A stretch of 64,000 bases of DNA, taken from assembly GCA_024196135.1 (NCBI GenBank), contig JAMQCK010000045.1, forward strand, positions 1 to 64,000. Direction: 5' to 3'. This document shows positions 22,514 to 33,611 of the stretch, one piece after another. This DNA comes from Pleurotus ostreatus/Saccharomyces cerevisiae fusant. Taxonomy: Eukaryota > Opisthokonta. Each line of letters opens with the position of its first letter. Position 1 is the stretch's first letter. The position numbers and the translations under genes were made by a program. Below the pieces are notes generated by a model. It had not been told where the DNA came from, ran no database searches, and saw nothing but the letters and a program-made list of their open reading frames with translations.

Positions 22514-23094
22514 AGGTCTCGGGATAGCGATAGAGTGTGCTGATGAAAGTCCTGTGCTAGGCGGGCGCGGGGTAGGACTCCTGGAGGTTCAGACGCGAAT
22601 GGCGAGACGCAGTACAGTCAAACGCCTCTCACACGCGAAGAGTGCGAGAGGAGTAGACCGCGGAGGGACAAGAGCGTCCGAAAGGGCGAAAGGGCGTATC
22701 TAGGTAGCCGCGCTCGAGGGTATCCGGGAGATTGTGAAGGTCGAATGCAAGATCTGTTCTTGTGCGCGCTACGGCGGGCGCTGCCAAAAGCGGAAGGTAC
22801 GATCGCGGCCTGCGCCGGTCCAAGCGAAGGCGCCTGGCCTCAGCCGTCATAACTAACTGATGAGAAATATAACACTTGAATGCACGATTACAGTGAATCT
22901 GCATGCGTGTGTTTTTATGCAAAGCCCCGCGGTGTCTTCAAGATGCATCACTGCCGTGTATGCCGATGCTTGGGGGTTGAAGTAATCCGCACACATAATC
23001 GGTGTTGAGTAAGCTGTACAGTTCGAAGTAGTGCGGGGCCCTTCAAAGATCCTACACATATCATGGGAAGATGGTAGCCTCAGCTGCTGCGTCG
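22514..23094. other. MYND gene upstream region
   Basis: Contains the presumed MYND-gene promoter (transcribed leftwards) and the inner junction of IR1b. No additional gene was recognised. Confidence 0.5.
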
Positions 23095-23904
23095 CATGGT
23101 CGTCGCAGAAGTTGAACTTTGTGATATGTGACGTGACATGAGGCGTCATGCGTGGCTCGGCGAAGGCCGTACGACGCCACATACTGCTTGCCTTGTTCTC
23201 CCATCATCCCGGCCATCAGCCACCAGACCGCCGTTCCTCGCTGATAGCTAGACCATTCCTGCCTTGTCTAGCTCGCAATATATTCATCTACGACGAAACA
23301 TGATGCATATCCTGCCACTCTCAACCTCCAAGCTCACGTTCAGGGCCTACGAGTAGGCGTCCTTGTGGGTCCATAGAGGGCGACTGACCCACTAGCCGAG
23401 AGTTTCTGATGTCCTGCGCAAATGCCTGGGAACCCGAGTGAGACCGCGCTTCCCCCGATTGCCGCCCAGAACTCACCCACGGCGGAGCAAGGGGAAGTTC
23501 GCCCAGCGCCACCATCGTTCGCACCCACACGCGCACACCTCCCGCCCTCGCTCGTCGGCCCTGACCGTGGGCGAGGAAGCGCCACCGTTACCTGGTCCTG
23601 CACGTGCGCATATCCTCCGATTTGCTGATTTGCGTGCCGGTGAACTCTATCACAGGTCCTATACGCATCGGGCCCCGGTCCGCGACCGCTCTTGTTCTCC
23701 TCGCCCGGGGACTTCGGACAGCCACAGCTGGAGGACGAATAGCTGGTCGAGGACGAGTATTCGGTCAGCGGCATGACGTGCTTCCTCCCTCTTGATATCA
23801 CATGTTATGTTGGCGAGCCCGTCGTCGGCACATGCGGCCCTCGTCGATTTCTCACGGCAAGCTTGATACCGGATGCGGCGCGGGCGAATGTGCGACGACG
23901 GCTT

Positions 23905-24070
23905 TCTAGGCGACCCTGAGAGCCGGGGCTAACCTTTGGAGAGTCGGGAATCAGCCTCGGAGAGCCGGATACCTACGCTGGAGAGCCGGAGAACTGACGC
24001 TAGAGAGCCGAGGACGAACGCTGAAGAGCCCGAGATCACCATTGGAACATGACGACCGTCGAGAGCCGCC
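23905..24070. repeat. minisatellite, GAGAGCCGGA...CTACGCTG-like unit
   Basis: At least six imperfect copies built around GGAGAGCC with 18-25 bp spacing. The left arm at about 10,100-10,185 has only about four copies, so the array differs in length between arms. Confidence 0.6.
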
Positions 24071-24130
24071 TGTTTGGTACGCTAGCCGTCTGTTTGGTAC
24101 GCTAGCCGTCCGTTAGGTACGCTAGCCGCT
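24068..24130. repeat. 20-bp tandem repeat, three copies
   Basis: Three tandem copies of TGTTTGGTACGCTAGCCGTC (the third with a TGTTTGG to CGTTAGG change). The mirror position near 10,075-10,095 in the left arm has a single copy, which marks an expansion or contraction after the arms formed. Confidence 0.7.
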
Positions 24131-24211
24131 CGTTATAGTCAACTTCTGCTCATCAACTGACCTCTTGTTTAGCGCGATTTTTCGAACATGACGGCGTCCG
24201 CCGCGGATAAT

Positions 24212-24305
24212 CTCCTGCGGGCTTCTCTCGTACCCTAGTCCCTGCGGGCTCCTCTCGTGAACCAGTCCCTGCCGGCTCCTCTCGTGAACTAGTCCCTGCG
24301 GGCAT
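24212..24305. repeat. minisatellite, GGGCTCCTCTCGTGAAC-based unit
   Basis: Three copies of a unit of about 30 bp containing CTAGTCCCTGCGGGCT. The left arm (about 9,930-9,985) has two. Confidence 0.6.
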
Positions 24306-25059
24306 CCACCCTCGCCACATCCCGTGCGTATGCGTCTTCGTCCTCTCGTGCATATGCGTCTTCGTCTCCCCTCGTGCGTATTCGTCTTTCCTTTTGCGCG
24401 GCGGCAATCGGACGATCACATCACAAGCAGATCCCCGCGAAACGGACTTCCGCAAGGAGTACGGTCGACGGTCGCCTCCGTCCGGGTATCATCACCCACA
24501 AGCAGTATCGGTCCCCTCTATATCGCTCACTGCCGCGCCACCACTTGCTCTGGTCCACCCACGGCGGAATATCTGGCCCACATCCGGCCACTCGCCGCGC
24601 CACTGTTGACGCTCTTTTTCTGAGGAAGTCACCCACAGCACCACCTGATTATTCGCGCGCTACTCGTGACTTCCTCTGGCGCATGCGGCGCGCCCTCGAC
24701 CGCATGTATCGCTAAGGATGGAGCGGCGGGGTGTCGTAACGCGCGGGATATTTGTCGAGTGGGGGATGCGATTGGGCGAGATTGTGAAGGGATAGCGGAG
24801 ATGTGGTCTAGATAATCCGGTAGGCGCTTCGTATCCCGCGTATGGATATCTCTTGCTGACGCGCGGGGCAGATGATGTGTACTGAAGCGTCGAATAGAGC
24901 TCGCAATTCTCTATTTCGCTCGTAATTCGTGATCTTGAAGCGCTTTCTGGACCACCTCAACATCGACAGTTCTCGCAGACGACTGTAAGCGCCTGAGCCT
25001 CCTGCGCCTAATGACCCTACTTTCCAGCGCTTACAAGCTAATTCCTACCGCCCGCCATG

Positions 25060-26610
25060 CGGATCGCATCACTGATCCTTCCCAGGACCTTCCTTTCTGG
25101 ACAAGAAGGTTAACCGGGGTGCGAAGGTCAAGGCGGTCCGAAGGTCAAGGCGGTGCGAAGGTCAAGGCGGCGCGAGGTACGAAGGTTCGCTTTCGGGCTT
25201 CCTTTTGCGAGCGTATCTTGCTGACGCGTCTTCGTGCTTCTTGCCAATCACCCACATCGTACGCCCATGTACTCGACTTCTCTGCGACGATGCGGCTCCC
25301 ACGGCAATATAGCTCTGATGCGCCCTTTTTTTATACAGCCCGGGCGAGCGCTGGTGTTCGATTGACCTCCATACGCGGGCTTCACGATCTTGGAATTAAC
25401 ATGGGCGCGCTCTGTAGGTCCACGCTGATTATCGAAGCTCAGTTACCGGCCGGCGGCAGAAGCCATCGGAATGAACAGGTGAGCAAGCACTCTTTCTCTG
25501 GCGGGGCGTAATTCGATGCGCTCAATGTAGCGCACCAGAGAAGCTTCGTCTTGTATTGCGGGAGCGGAAGAAGGATTTTGAATGTGGGCGCGACTCTGAG
25601 CACGAGTCTTTGTTGACCTCGTATTTGCGGACCGTTTCAGAGACTTCGTGCCCAATCCTTTGTTGAGGCTTCTCGGTCCACGCGCGACTGACTTGGCCAG
25701 TTCTCTTTGTCCTCGTATGATGACCGCAGTCACTTTCAACCCATTTTCTGAGCACCGCCCGATGCTCTCTCACGCCCATTCCTTTGTGGGCGACCCATGA
25801 GGCTCGCAAGATCGAGCTTCTACTAACATGCGGCTCGCAAGGTCCTCCTTCCCTCGAAATGCGGTTCGCATCACTGATCCCCTTCCAGTACCTGCCTTTC
25901 GGAACAAGAAGGAGGCCCAGGGTACAACGAAGCGTCAAGGTAGTCTTTCAAACTGCCTTATCGGATGCGCGAATCGCTGACGCGTCCTCCTTCTTCTTGA
26001 CATAGACTCAATTTTTGGGGCTCTCATTGACGTCGTACCTCTCACGCCAGTATCAGCTGTGACGCGTCTCTCGTTCTCGCTTCGGTGGGCGGGAGGCATC
26101 CGATACACACGCAACTTGTGGGTCCATGTACCCCTGAACTTGGACGCGCTTTGTAGGTCCCCCGCAGTATTTAGCGCCGGCAGAAGGCGTGAAATGCAAG
26201 GTGAGCATTTAGAACACCCCCAGCGGCATGCTATCCGATCTGCTGGAGAAGTACCTTCGGATTTTTCGCCCTGTATTATGGGTGAACTCTGTCGAGTGTG
26301 GGCTTCCGCATCCTTCTAATTGCTCGTGTCCTGCTTTGAGGTCGTCTTCGAAAGCTCGCCGTCTATATCCTCGCCGAGCTCATGCTTAGCACCTTACTGA
26401 GATCGGTGCGCTTCGCCTACCTCATTCCCCCCTCTCTTTCGCTCACCTTCGACAAGATCGCCTGTTTCCGCCCTCAGTCCTATCCACCAGCCGTCGCTCG
26501 CAGCGAAGTCTACCGCGCGCCGCTCAATACGTTCTCACGCCCATGTCTTTGTGGGCGCCCCATGAGGCTCGCAAGCTTCCCCTTCTCTCAACATGCGGCT
26601 CGCATCACGG
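25060..26610. repeat. tandem repeat of about 780 bp carrying GCGANNCGCATG motifs, right copy
   Basis: Mirror image of the repeat at 7,360-8,965. ATGCGGNTCGCATCAC motifs occur near 25,060, 25,860 and 26,590, and the shared CACGCCCAT...CTTTGTGGGCG passage follows in reverse orientation. Confidence 0.6.
25118..25186. repeat. 17-bp tandem repeat, GAAGGTCAAGGCGGTGC unit
   Basis: Three to four copies of GAAGGTCAAGGCGGTNC in a row. The left arm at about 8,863-8,895 has about two diverged copies. Confidence 0.65.
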
Positions 26611-26745
26611 CTTCTCGATCAGCAGGCCGCTCGCAGGCGACTCCTTGGGTAAAGAAGGCCGGAGGGCATCGGGGAAGACGCTCGGGACATGTCGGCGAAG
26701 GCGGTGGTCACGTACCGGCGAAGGAGACCGTGGTGCATCGGTGAG

Positions 26746-27310
26746 GGAAGTCAAGTCGGAGACGAAGTTTACCCCTTCCCCGTAGTGCGCCACTTCTGTC
26801 GCCTCCTTCGCAAGGCTGCTGGGCTCTATGAGGTACTACTCGCCTTCTCGTCCGATGATATACGGCGTCTGGCCCGCGTCTGATGACTTGTCTGGCAGTG
26901 GCGTTGTGCTAGAGATCTTGAATGGCATGCACTCGACGCAGTCGACGATCGCAATATAGCTTCCTCAATTCATCATTCTCGGACTCGGGAATCGAATCTG
27001 TTGTCACTTCGATACGAGCGCGAGCTAGACGTACCCCTTTGTTATAAGAATACCATAAACGAGCTTCGCACAAATGAGTGTGCACAATGGGAGCGAGACG
27101 CCCGCGTGACCGCGGAAGGATCTTGATACGATTGGAAAAGTGCACAAGACAGGGTCAAGCCTGCGGTTCGTACCATTTCCTGATGGCAAATCTGGTAGAG
27201 GAGTCCGGGCTTCGTGCTCAGGTTTCAGGTGCACGCTTGACCTCAGTGGTTTCCCTTCGCCTTCAATATCTCCTTCCGCCTTGAAATGAAAGTAAACCAC
27301 GATTCCTTCG
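26746..27310. other. junction between IR1b and the inserted F-box block
   Basis: About 560 bp with no partner in the left arm of IR1 and no recognisable gene. It contains the 3' end region of the F-box gene that follows on the minus strand. Confidence 0.5.
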
Positions 27311-29744
27311 TCAGGACTTTAGTTCGTCCACACTCCTTGGCATCTTCGGGGATAAACTCACCTCCTCATTGAATACTAGATCCTCCTTCTCGTCGGCATG
27401 CACGGCCTGCCAGACAAATCCTCCGGTCAGCATCGATATACGAAAAAAACATCTGTTGAGAACGTACGTCCTGGAACTCTATCCCGTGGGGATGATGTTC
27501 ATTCCAGATACTCTCACCCACTGGCGAATATCGAGCGCCCTGCATGTCCTCCGGCGTAGTCGTCATCGGGTCCAGCCCCGCCAACGTCACTAGCCGAGCC
27601 GCCAGGCGGAGACGATCAGGCCTGACAATGACCGCCTCCGCGGACCACGCGCGCTGGCGTACGATGCACTGCGGGTCGTTGGGGTCCGTCCTAGTAGTCG
27701 GCCAGCTCCAGAAAAAATTGGAACGCCGCAGGACACCCGGATACCTTCTGAGACACATGTCCCCGTCGTCGAAGACCGCTGTCGCGAGGCAGAGGTCCGA
27801 CACCGTAAACGGGCGCGCGCGGTGGGGGTCCGCGGCGTTGAGCTTGTCGACCAGCACGCTCCGGCACGACGCAAGCCACGCGTCGAAGCGGGCGGGGGAA
27901 AGTTTGTCGATGAGCGCGCGCATGTCGTCTTTCGTCAGGGGCTGTTCGACCGGCGTGCCCTCGATGAGGTCGGCGACTTCTCTGAAGGTGACCAGATCGC
28001 CGATTCCTGGATGCGTACAATCTACGCCGCACCTCGAGTGGCCCAGAAATTCATTGTATGCGTCTTTGAGTGCAAGGTATCGGGCCTTCAATGTCTTGCG
28101 CCTTTGAGATGCTGCTGCCGCATGAAGCAGCCAGGCTCGTATCGGAATCCAATCTAAAGTGGTGGGTTACCGAGCATGAGATCTCCGTACATTTTAGACA
28201 ATCATCAGGGCGTACCACCGTCTGAGAGCCGTTCGCACTTGTGGATGAGATCGTAAATCTCGTCAGGGATACTGTAGCAGCCACCGACGCCCTCCGTGCC
28301 CCGGAAATACCGTTTGGCGTGGCCGTGGAGAAGCTGCCGCGCCAGATCATCCTTGGCAGCAGCAGGGTCATCACACTCGATCTCAAGCTCGCGCATTTTC
28401 TTCGTAATCCTGTGCGCCGCCAGAATATCAGCCAACAGCGCGCTCGTGAAGTAAATTCTGGGCGCACTCTCTGACTCTTTCCTCCCGTATCTCATTCTCT
28501 CTGCTTTGCTTCTTGCATCGCTGCTCCAGGTCCCAACTGTCGCAGATACGGGCGTGCTGCTCGACGGCGAGTTTGATGAGTTGTGCAATGCATGCCACGG
28601 GAGCTATCAGACTTGTACCTTGACTAAACTCTCGTGATCCTTCTCCTTCTGGATGATCCACGCCTTTTTATCCGCGGCCAGTGCGAACTCAGCAACAAGG
28701 CGCTCGATATGCACACGCGCGTAGTAATTCTCGAACGCGGCAGAGAAACCTATCATCACGACATCAGTGAAGGACAACTTTAGCGAGAATGTCTGCAACT
28801 AACGGTCGACGGCCGGGAGGACCTTGTCAAGGGGGTAACCGCCCCCAAGGCAGCCCTGGATCTCGCGAACTTTTGGGAGTCTGTTCATTAATTTTTCGTC
28901 GATTATCTGCCCGCTATTGTAGGCGGGGTGAGCAAAAATGCGTAGTCAGGCGATACTTTTACACACCTGTGATAATAGCACTGGGTGCAGCACTTGATGC
29001 GCGCAGCCCATGCCCTGACAAAGTAATCCTTCGGACCCGGGGATGCATGACAAAACTAGAAGGTGACTGTTAGCTAGCAGGCTTGCGCGCCACTGAACGA
29101 TGACGTACATCACAGACCCGGTCGACGAGGAGACTGAGGAATTGTGGCACGGTCATGTCGCTTGGCGCCGGTGGCAGTCCATGGTCCGTGTTACCGTAGC
29201 TCGCCCTCCAGATCCAGTCCGCGCGAGGGCCCGTGAGGGTGTCCCGTAGAGCTTGTGACGTCCGGGATACGTGTCGGAGGGACATGGGGTCGACGTGGGT
29301 GAGGATCTGAGGGACGAAGAGTGAGCTCGAAGTTGAATATGGGATCGTGCGAGAGCTAGCAGAGGATGAGGCGCTCGGAGACGGCGAGGCGCTCCAAAGC
29401 GGCGAGACGCATAAGACGGGTGTTGCACTCCGAGACGACGAAGCGCGACAACGTACCTCGAGGAGCACGTCGAGAGGCAGATCTAACAATGCGCTGCCGG
29501 GCGCGCCCAAGTTCGACGCTGATATCGCTTGGTCTCCTCCGTCCTCGGTCTTCTGGCGCTTTCGTGGCGGCGATTCGTGGTCGAGTGACGGCGACTCGTG
29601 GTCGAGTGGCGTGTGGCCCTCTTCAGCGGCAGCGACCGTGATGTCGCTTTCTGTACGTTTCGGAGTCATCCGCGCGGGCGAGGCGTCGAGACCAGGGCAT
29701 GCATCGAGACTAGGGCAGGCGTCGAGACTAGGCGAGCAGCTCAT
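27311..29744 (-). CDS. F-box protein with CxxC/CCxxC motif (gene F), probable chimera
   Basis: Nine exons: 29744-29457, 29306-29109, 29055-28967, 28913-28804, 28749-28619, 28556-28468, 28409-28216, 28153-27468 and 27406-27311, giving 626 residues with an unbroken frame. The leader carries a PPRKRQKTE nuclear-localisation-like motif. The F-box (LDLPLDVLLE / ILTHVDPMSLRHVSR) spans exons 1-2. The cysteine motif is C161, C164 (CDFC), then C184/C185 and C188. Exon 8 holds the conserved DLVTFREVADLIEGTP...LNAADP...RQRAWSAE...LAGLDP block. Exons 1-2, the promoter and the first 29 nt of exon 3 are nearly the same as gene B. Everything after about 29,027 is strongly diverged, so the gene looks recombinant. 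The exon 7 donor could be three bases away. Predicted role: SCF substrate receptor; the target is unknown. Confidence 0.78.
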
Positions 29745-31796
29745 GGCGGGGTGGCGAGTGAGATGTCGATGGTCGCAGTTGAAGGTCAAGATGAGGTAGA
29801 CGGTCCATGCGCCCATGCTTCCGGATTGTTGTCTAACATGGCCAAATCGGCAGATGCCGAACTCTATTGTTCTCGATTTGTCAGCGAAGGCACAGGAAAC
29901 TGGACACAAAAAGGGAAGGGTGACTGAGCGCTGCGAAACAGGCGAGTGGGATCAAGAACGAGGGCGCGAGTAATGAGAAAAAATAGAGGCCCGCGCGCTG
30001 ATTCTATCGCATACCTCGAAGTCTTTTCATTATTTCTCGAGGTCTTTCCACCACTCCCTGAAGACCTACCCACAGCCGCTGCCGATGCGAGCAACGTCGA
30101 AGGACGCTTCGTCATCGAGCAGCGGCAAGCTGGGCGGGAGTGCGCAACTGAACGATGCCAGATCTTCAACGAGCGCGGGGGATGAAGACCTGAGTGCAAG
30201 ACCAGAAGGCCTGCTCGCGAGGCAAGAAGCGTGAGCGCGAGGCCCGAAGAGCTGAACACGAGGTCAGAATATGGACGACCGAATACCTATAAGCAAGCTC
30301 ACGATGTGGAAAAGGATCAATTCATGCGAGGTGCTTCAGTCACGGATGCACATCTCGACGCATGGCGACGTCGAGCCATGTGCAACGGCGCCGGCGATGG
30401 CGGTTCGCGTATAGCTAGAGGCAGAGCGAGGCGGCCCCGACGGAGCCCCTGCGTATTCCCGGGGCGTGCGTACTCGGGGTTGTGTTCGTCCATGGAGTTC
30501 AGAACGCGCCTGTGGGAAAGGTGTCAATGTAGTCGTGGTCTTCCATGCAGGCGCGATTGGCGTGCAGTTGAGGACGCGCGAGTCATACAAGTCAGCTTGC
30601 GTGGGGTGGTTGGAATCGCAATGAGGCTAAATAGCGGTGACAATGACCGATGGACACGACCAGGACCAGGACACGACAAGAGCGGATGGTCATGTCGGGT
30701 GGACGGTTCCGCGCTTTTTGGGGGGTGGGATGGCGGCGGACGCCGTCATGACAGCCGCGCTTGGCATAGCTCCTAGCTTCGGGCCCGAACAGAGGGGAAG
30801 AGGAAGGGCTAGCGAGTATCTGAAAGCGCGATCCTGCTCGCGGTCGCGGCGCCATCTCGTCTCCTTCCCGCCTCCCAATCGCGACGCAAGCGCCACAGAG
30901 GTCGACTGGAGCTGAAATAAATGCAGAGTGTGCAGCCTTGGTGCAAGAACGAAGGGAGTCGAGGGGTATGGCTATTCCGCGGGATGGGGGGATGTTGAGC
31001 GCGCTAAAGCTGGAGATAGCCGCGGCAGCAGTTCTGACGGCAGCGACGAAGTCGGACATGAGCATGCATGAGGAGCGCGCGTTGGGAGCGCTTTACTGTG
31101 GTATTGTCGTTGGTGGCCGCCGCGCGAAGGGGCGCGGATGAATCGGCGAAGTTCCAGACATCTTCACGCAGGTGCGGCGTGCTGTGCGAGCTTCAGCAAT
31201 AGCTTCGCCAGCGTAAGCTCTAGTGACGCACCATCCAGAGACATTCCCCCTATGCAAACTGCAGTTCTCTGTAGTGCACCTCGGTATCGACGTCTCTCGC
31301 AAGCGCATTCGTATGGGTGTTCAAGTTCTCTTGGGCGTTCGCGCGTTCGTCCTTCTCGCCTGAGATCCCCGCCCGCTCAACCGGGCGTCATCCGTCAATA
31401 GATCTCTCTCGAGACTGCCGAGGCTAGGTATCGATAGTCGAGTGTTTACAGCCAGAGCGAGGGGGGATGATGGAGGCCGGGAGCAAGGGGAAATACCTCC
31501 GCATCACTGCCATCAGCGGGCACTGATCACTGCGCCCATCAAGCCAAGCAGAGCCAAATATGTGTATCCACCGCGTTCATTCCCTTGCGCGATTCTTCTA
31601 CTACGACCGATGACTACAGAGTAGCCTTCACTTTAGCTCACCTAGGAAACTGCATAATATCCTAAGGACTCAATCAGGCCAGCAATTTCTACATCAAGAT
31701 GAAAAGACCTTAAATCAATCGGACCAGCACACAACGTAGCGCATGTGGTTCCTCCAGTTGCCTCTTCAAGCTCAGTATCTAGAGTCGGACCCGTAT
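29745..31796. other. duplicated intergenic region between F-box genes F and G
   Basis: Inverted copy of 47,997-50,038. It contains open frames of up to 181 codons that are also open in the other copy. Because the duplication is recent, this is weak evidence for a gene, and no motif was recognised. The part next to gene F should contain its promoter, which is shared with gene B. Confidence 0.5.
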
Positions 31797-32138
31797 TTAG
31801 CCATATTACGAGCACGAGCGAATCTGTCGAGGAGCTGATGGATACTGGTATCCTCTGACGCGGGTGGCTGACCGTGATCCGTGCTGGCATAGCTAGCCCT
31901 CCAGATCCAGTCCAGCGATGGGCCAGTGAGGGTGCCTCGCGGGGCTCTCGACGTCCTAGATAGGCGCCGGAGGGATAGCGGGTCGACGCGGGCGAGAATC
32001 TGCGCAATGAAAGCGGGAGTTGGAGGGAAAGAATGACTGTGGGTTGGGGGAAGAAAAGGCGACGGGCAGCTTACCTCAAGGAGAACGTCGAGAGGCAGGG
32101 CAAAGAGAACGCCTGCTTGCGCCAGCGCATCAGTATTC
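31797..32138 (-). pseudogene. F-box pseudogene G: gene A copy with 5' truncation and internal deletion
   Basis: Retains the last part of exon 1 (TDALAQAGVLFALPLDVLLE), the first intron and most of exon 2 (ILARVDPLSLRRLSRTSR...WIWRASYASTDHG). It then jumps directly into the last exon of gene A (the sequence encoding FARARN followed by the stop region). Compared with gene A it misses the start codon, the end of exon 2, exons 3-8 and about two thirds of exon 9 (gene A 46,121-47,966). It cannot make a functional F-box receptor, though it could encode a short F-box-only fragment if transcribed from a new start. Confidence 0.82.
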
Positions 32139-33611
32139 GCTGAGTCCCAGAGCATACCTGCAAGACGAGAGCCGCAGGATTACATTCGGTAAGCCTTTTG
32201 TATGCCACTTCTGTCTACCGAGCGCTGCTCATAGAGGGCTCGAAACTTGACGGCTATATGGCGAGCTTCTGTCGCGTCCTCCTTCCTCATGTCCGTCGCC
32301 TCAGCTCGAATGCTTGCGCTGACCTTCTTCAGACCGCCGGGACATCAGAGTGACCCTTTCGCCACGCAGCAGGTACGCCGGGCGCCTCTCGACCAGCATG
32401 CGTGCGACAGAATTCGGGCGCGACATGAGGCTGACGAGCGATGCACAGGTACGGCAACCAAGATCCGAAGAGACGCAACCGGCTGGAAGGCGACATCGAG
32501 ACCCGATGGAATGCACTCAACGAGGAATGCGATAGGATACGAACACGAGGCGTGATGGCTATGGAGGCGCATATGGGAGGCGGAAACCAGGTAACCTGAC
32601 CGACGCGGAGCCTAACTATGCAGCCGCCCAACGCGAGGCGCCTCGAGGTCGTATCGACGAGCGCGACCTTGCCTTTGTGGGGCCTGGAATGGAAAGCGGC
32701 GTACGAGACGTCGGAAAGTTCGCTGATGGCGGTTTGATTGGGCTCGAAAGCCTCGATAATCGCGCCGCGTGTTCGCCAGGGTAAGCAATAGACTGTATTT
32801 GCAACGGGGGTTTTCGGCCTTTTTCCCGTTTTGCTAGCGGGCACCTGCCATATTCGGTCGACCTTCATCGCCCAGCCCTCTGCCTTCCCCTCCGAATTTC
32901 GCAGCGAAACCTGGTATATGAAGTCATTTCTACTTCAGATGGTTGCCTGATTTTTCTCGAGGGCACTCGAAGACGAAGAGGTTGCGCGGAGGCGGGAGGA
33001 TGGAATCGTGGGAATATATTGCTAGCGGAGCTGCAAATACACTCTAATATCGAGGAGCATGTCTATCTGGTATGCAGCTCATAACATAACCATATTCAGG
33101 TACGGAGAAGGAGCGTATTACACGAGGGAGCAGTTCGCGAGGCGTCCACGTGCAGCCACGTGCGCCTTGGTTCGACTTCACATTGACAACCCTGGTTATG
33201 ACCGCCATGTCACCAATCGCGATCGCTCATATGGCTCTCTGAAGCCAGGGATAACTCGCTCCACTTCAACCCAAGGATGCGAAGCCAACTATTCTACAAC
33301 GATGCCCGTATCAACTGAAGCAGACGCATGGTAATGGTTTCTAGCTCGAAAGACGACGGCATTGCTGACAGTAAACTATCCAGTGTATGGTCGTGGCGAG
33401 ACCATCGCTAGGTTTAGTACGAGACTGAGCGCCCTCTATGACTCAATCAGCTCATGTTTAGCACGTTGTGCTCGATCAGCCTCACGCTTGGCACGCTCTA
33501 GGGAGTACCGTCCCTGTTCTTAGTCTTGCGGCCGGCCGTATAGTGCACATATTCTCTCCTTTCTCATTACTTTCATCTCACTCCTGCCCATCTTGTCGAC
33601 CTCGAGCTCGC
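32139..33611. other. junction and non-coding part of IR1a right arm
   Basis: The first about 170 bp are unmatched junction sequence. From about 32,310 the sequence mirrors 5,331-6,420, including dispersed repeat R1 copy 2 at about 32,545-32,800. No supported gene. Confidence 0.5.

Larger units (their letters stand above)
23095..26745. repeat. IR1b, right arm of large inverted duplication
   Basis: Reverse-complement partner of 7,240-11,010. Order and content are conserved, but several minisatellites have more copies here than in the left arm. No convincing gene was seen. Confidence 0.85.
29027..32138. repeat. IR2, left (inverted) copy
   Basis: Reverse complement of 45,805-50,697. The copy runs from within exon 3 of gene F (like gene B exon 3) through the shared promoter and intergenic region to the 5'-truncated pseudogene G. 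It lacks about 1.85 kb corresponding to 46,121-47,966 of gene A. The boundaries fall inside coding sequence on both sides. Confidence 0.85.
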
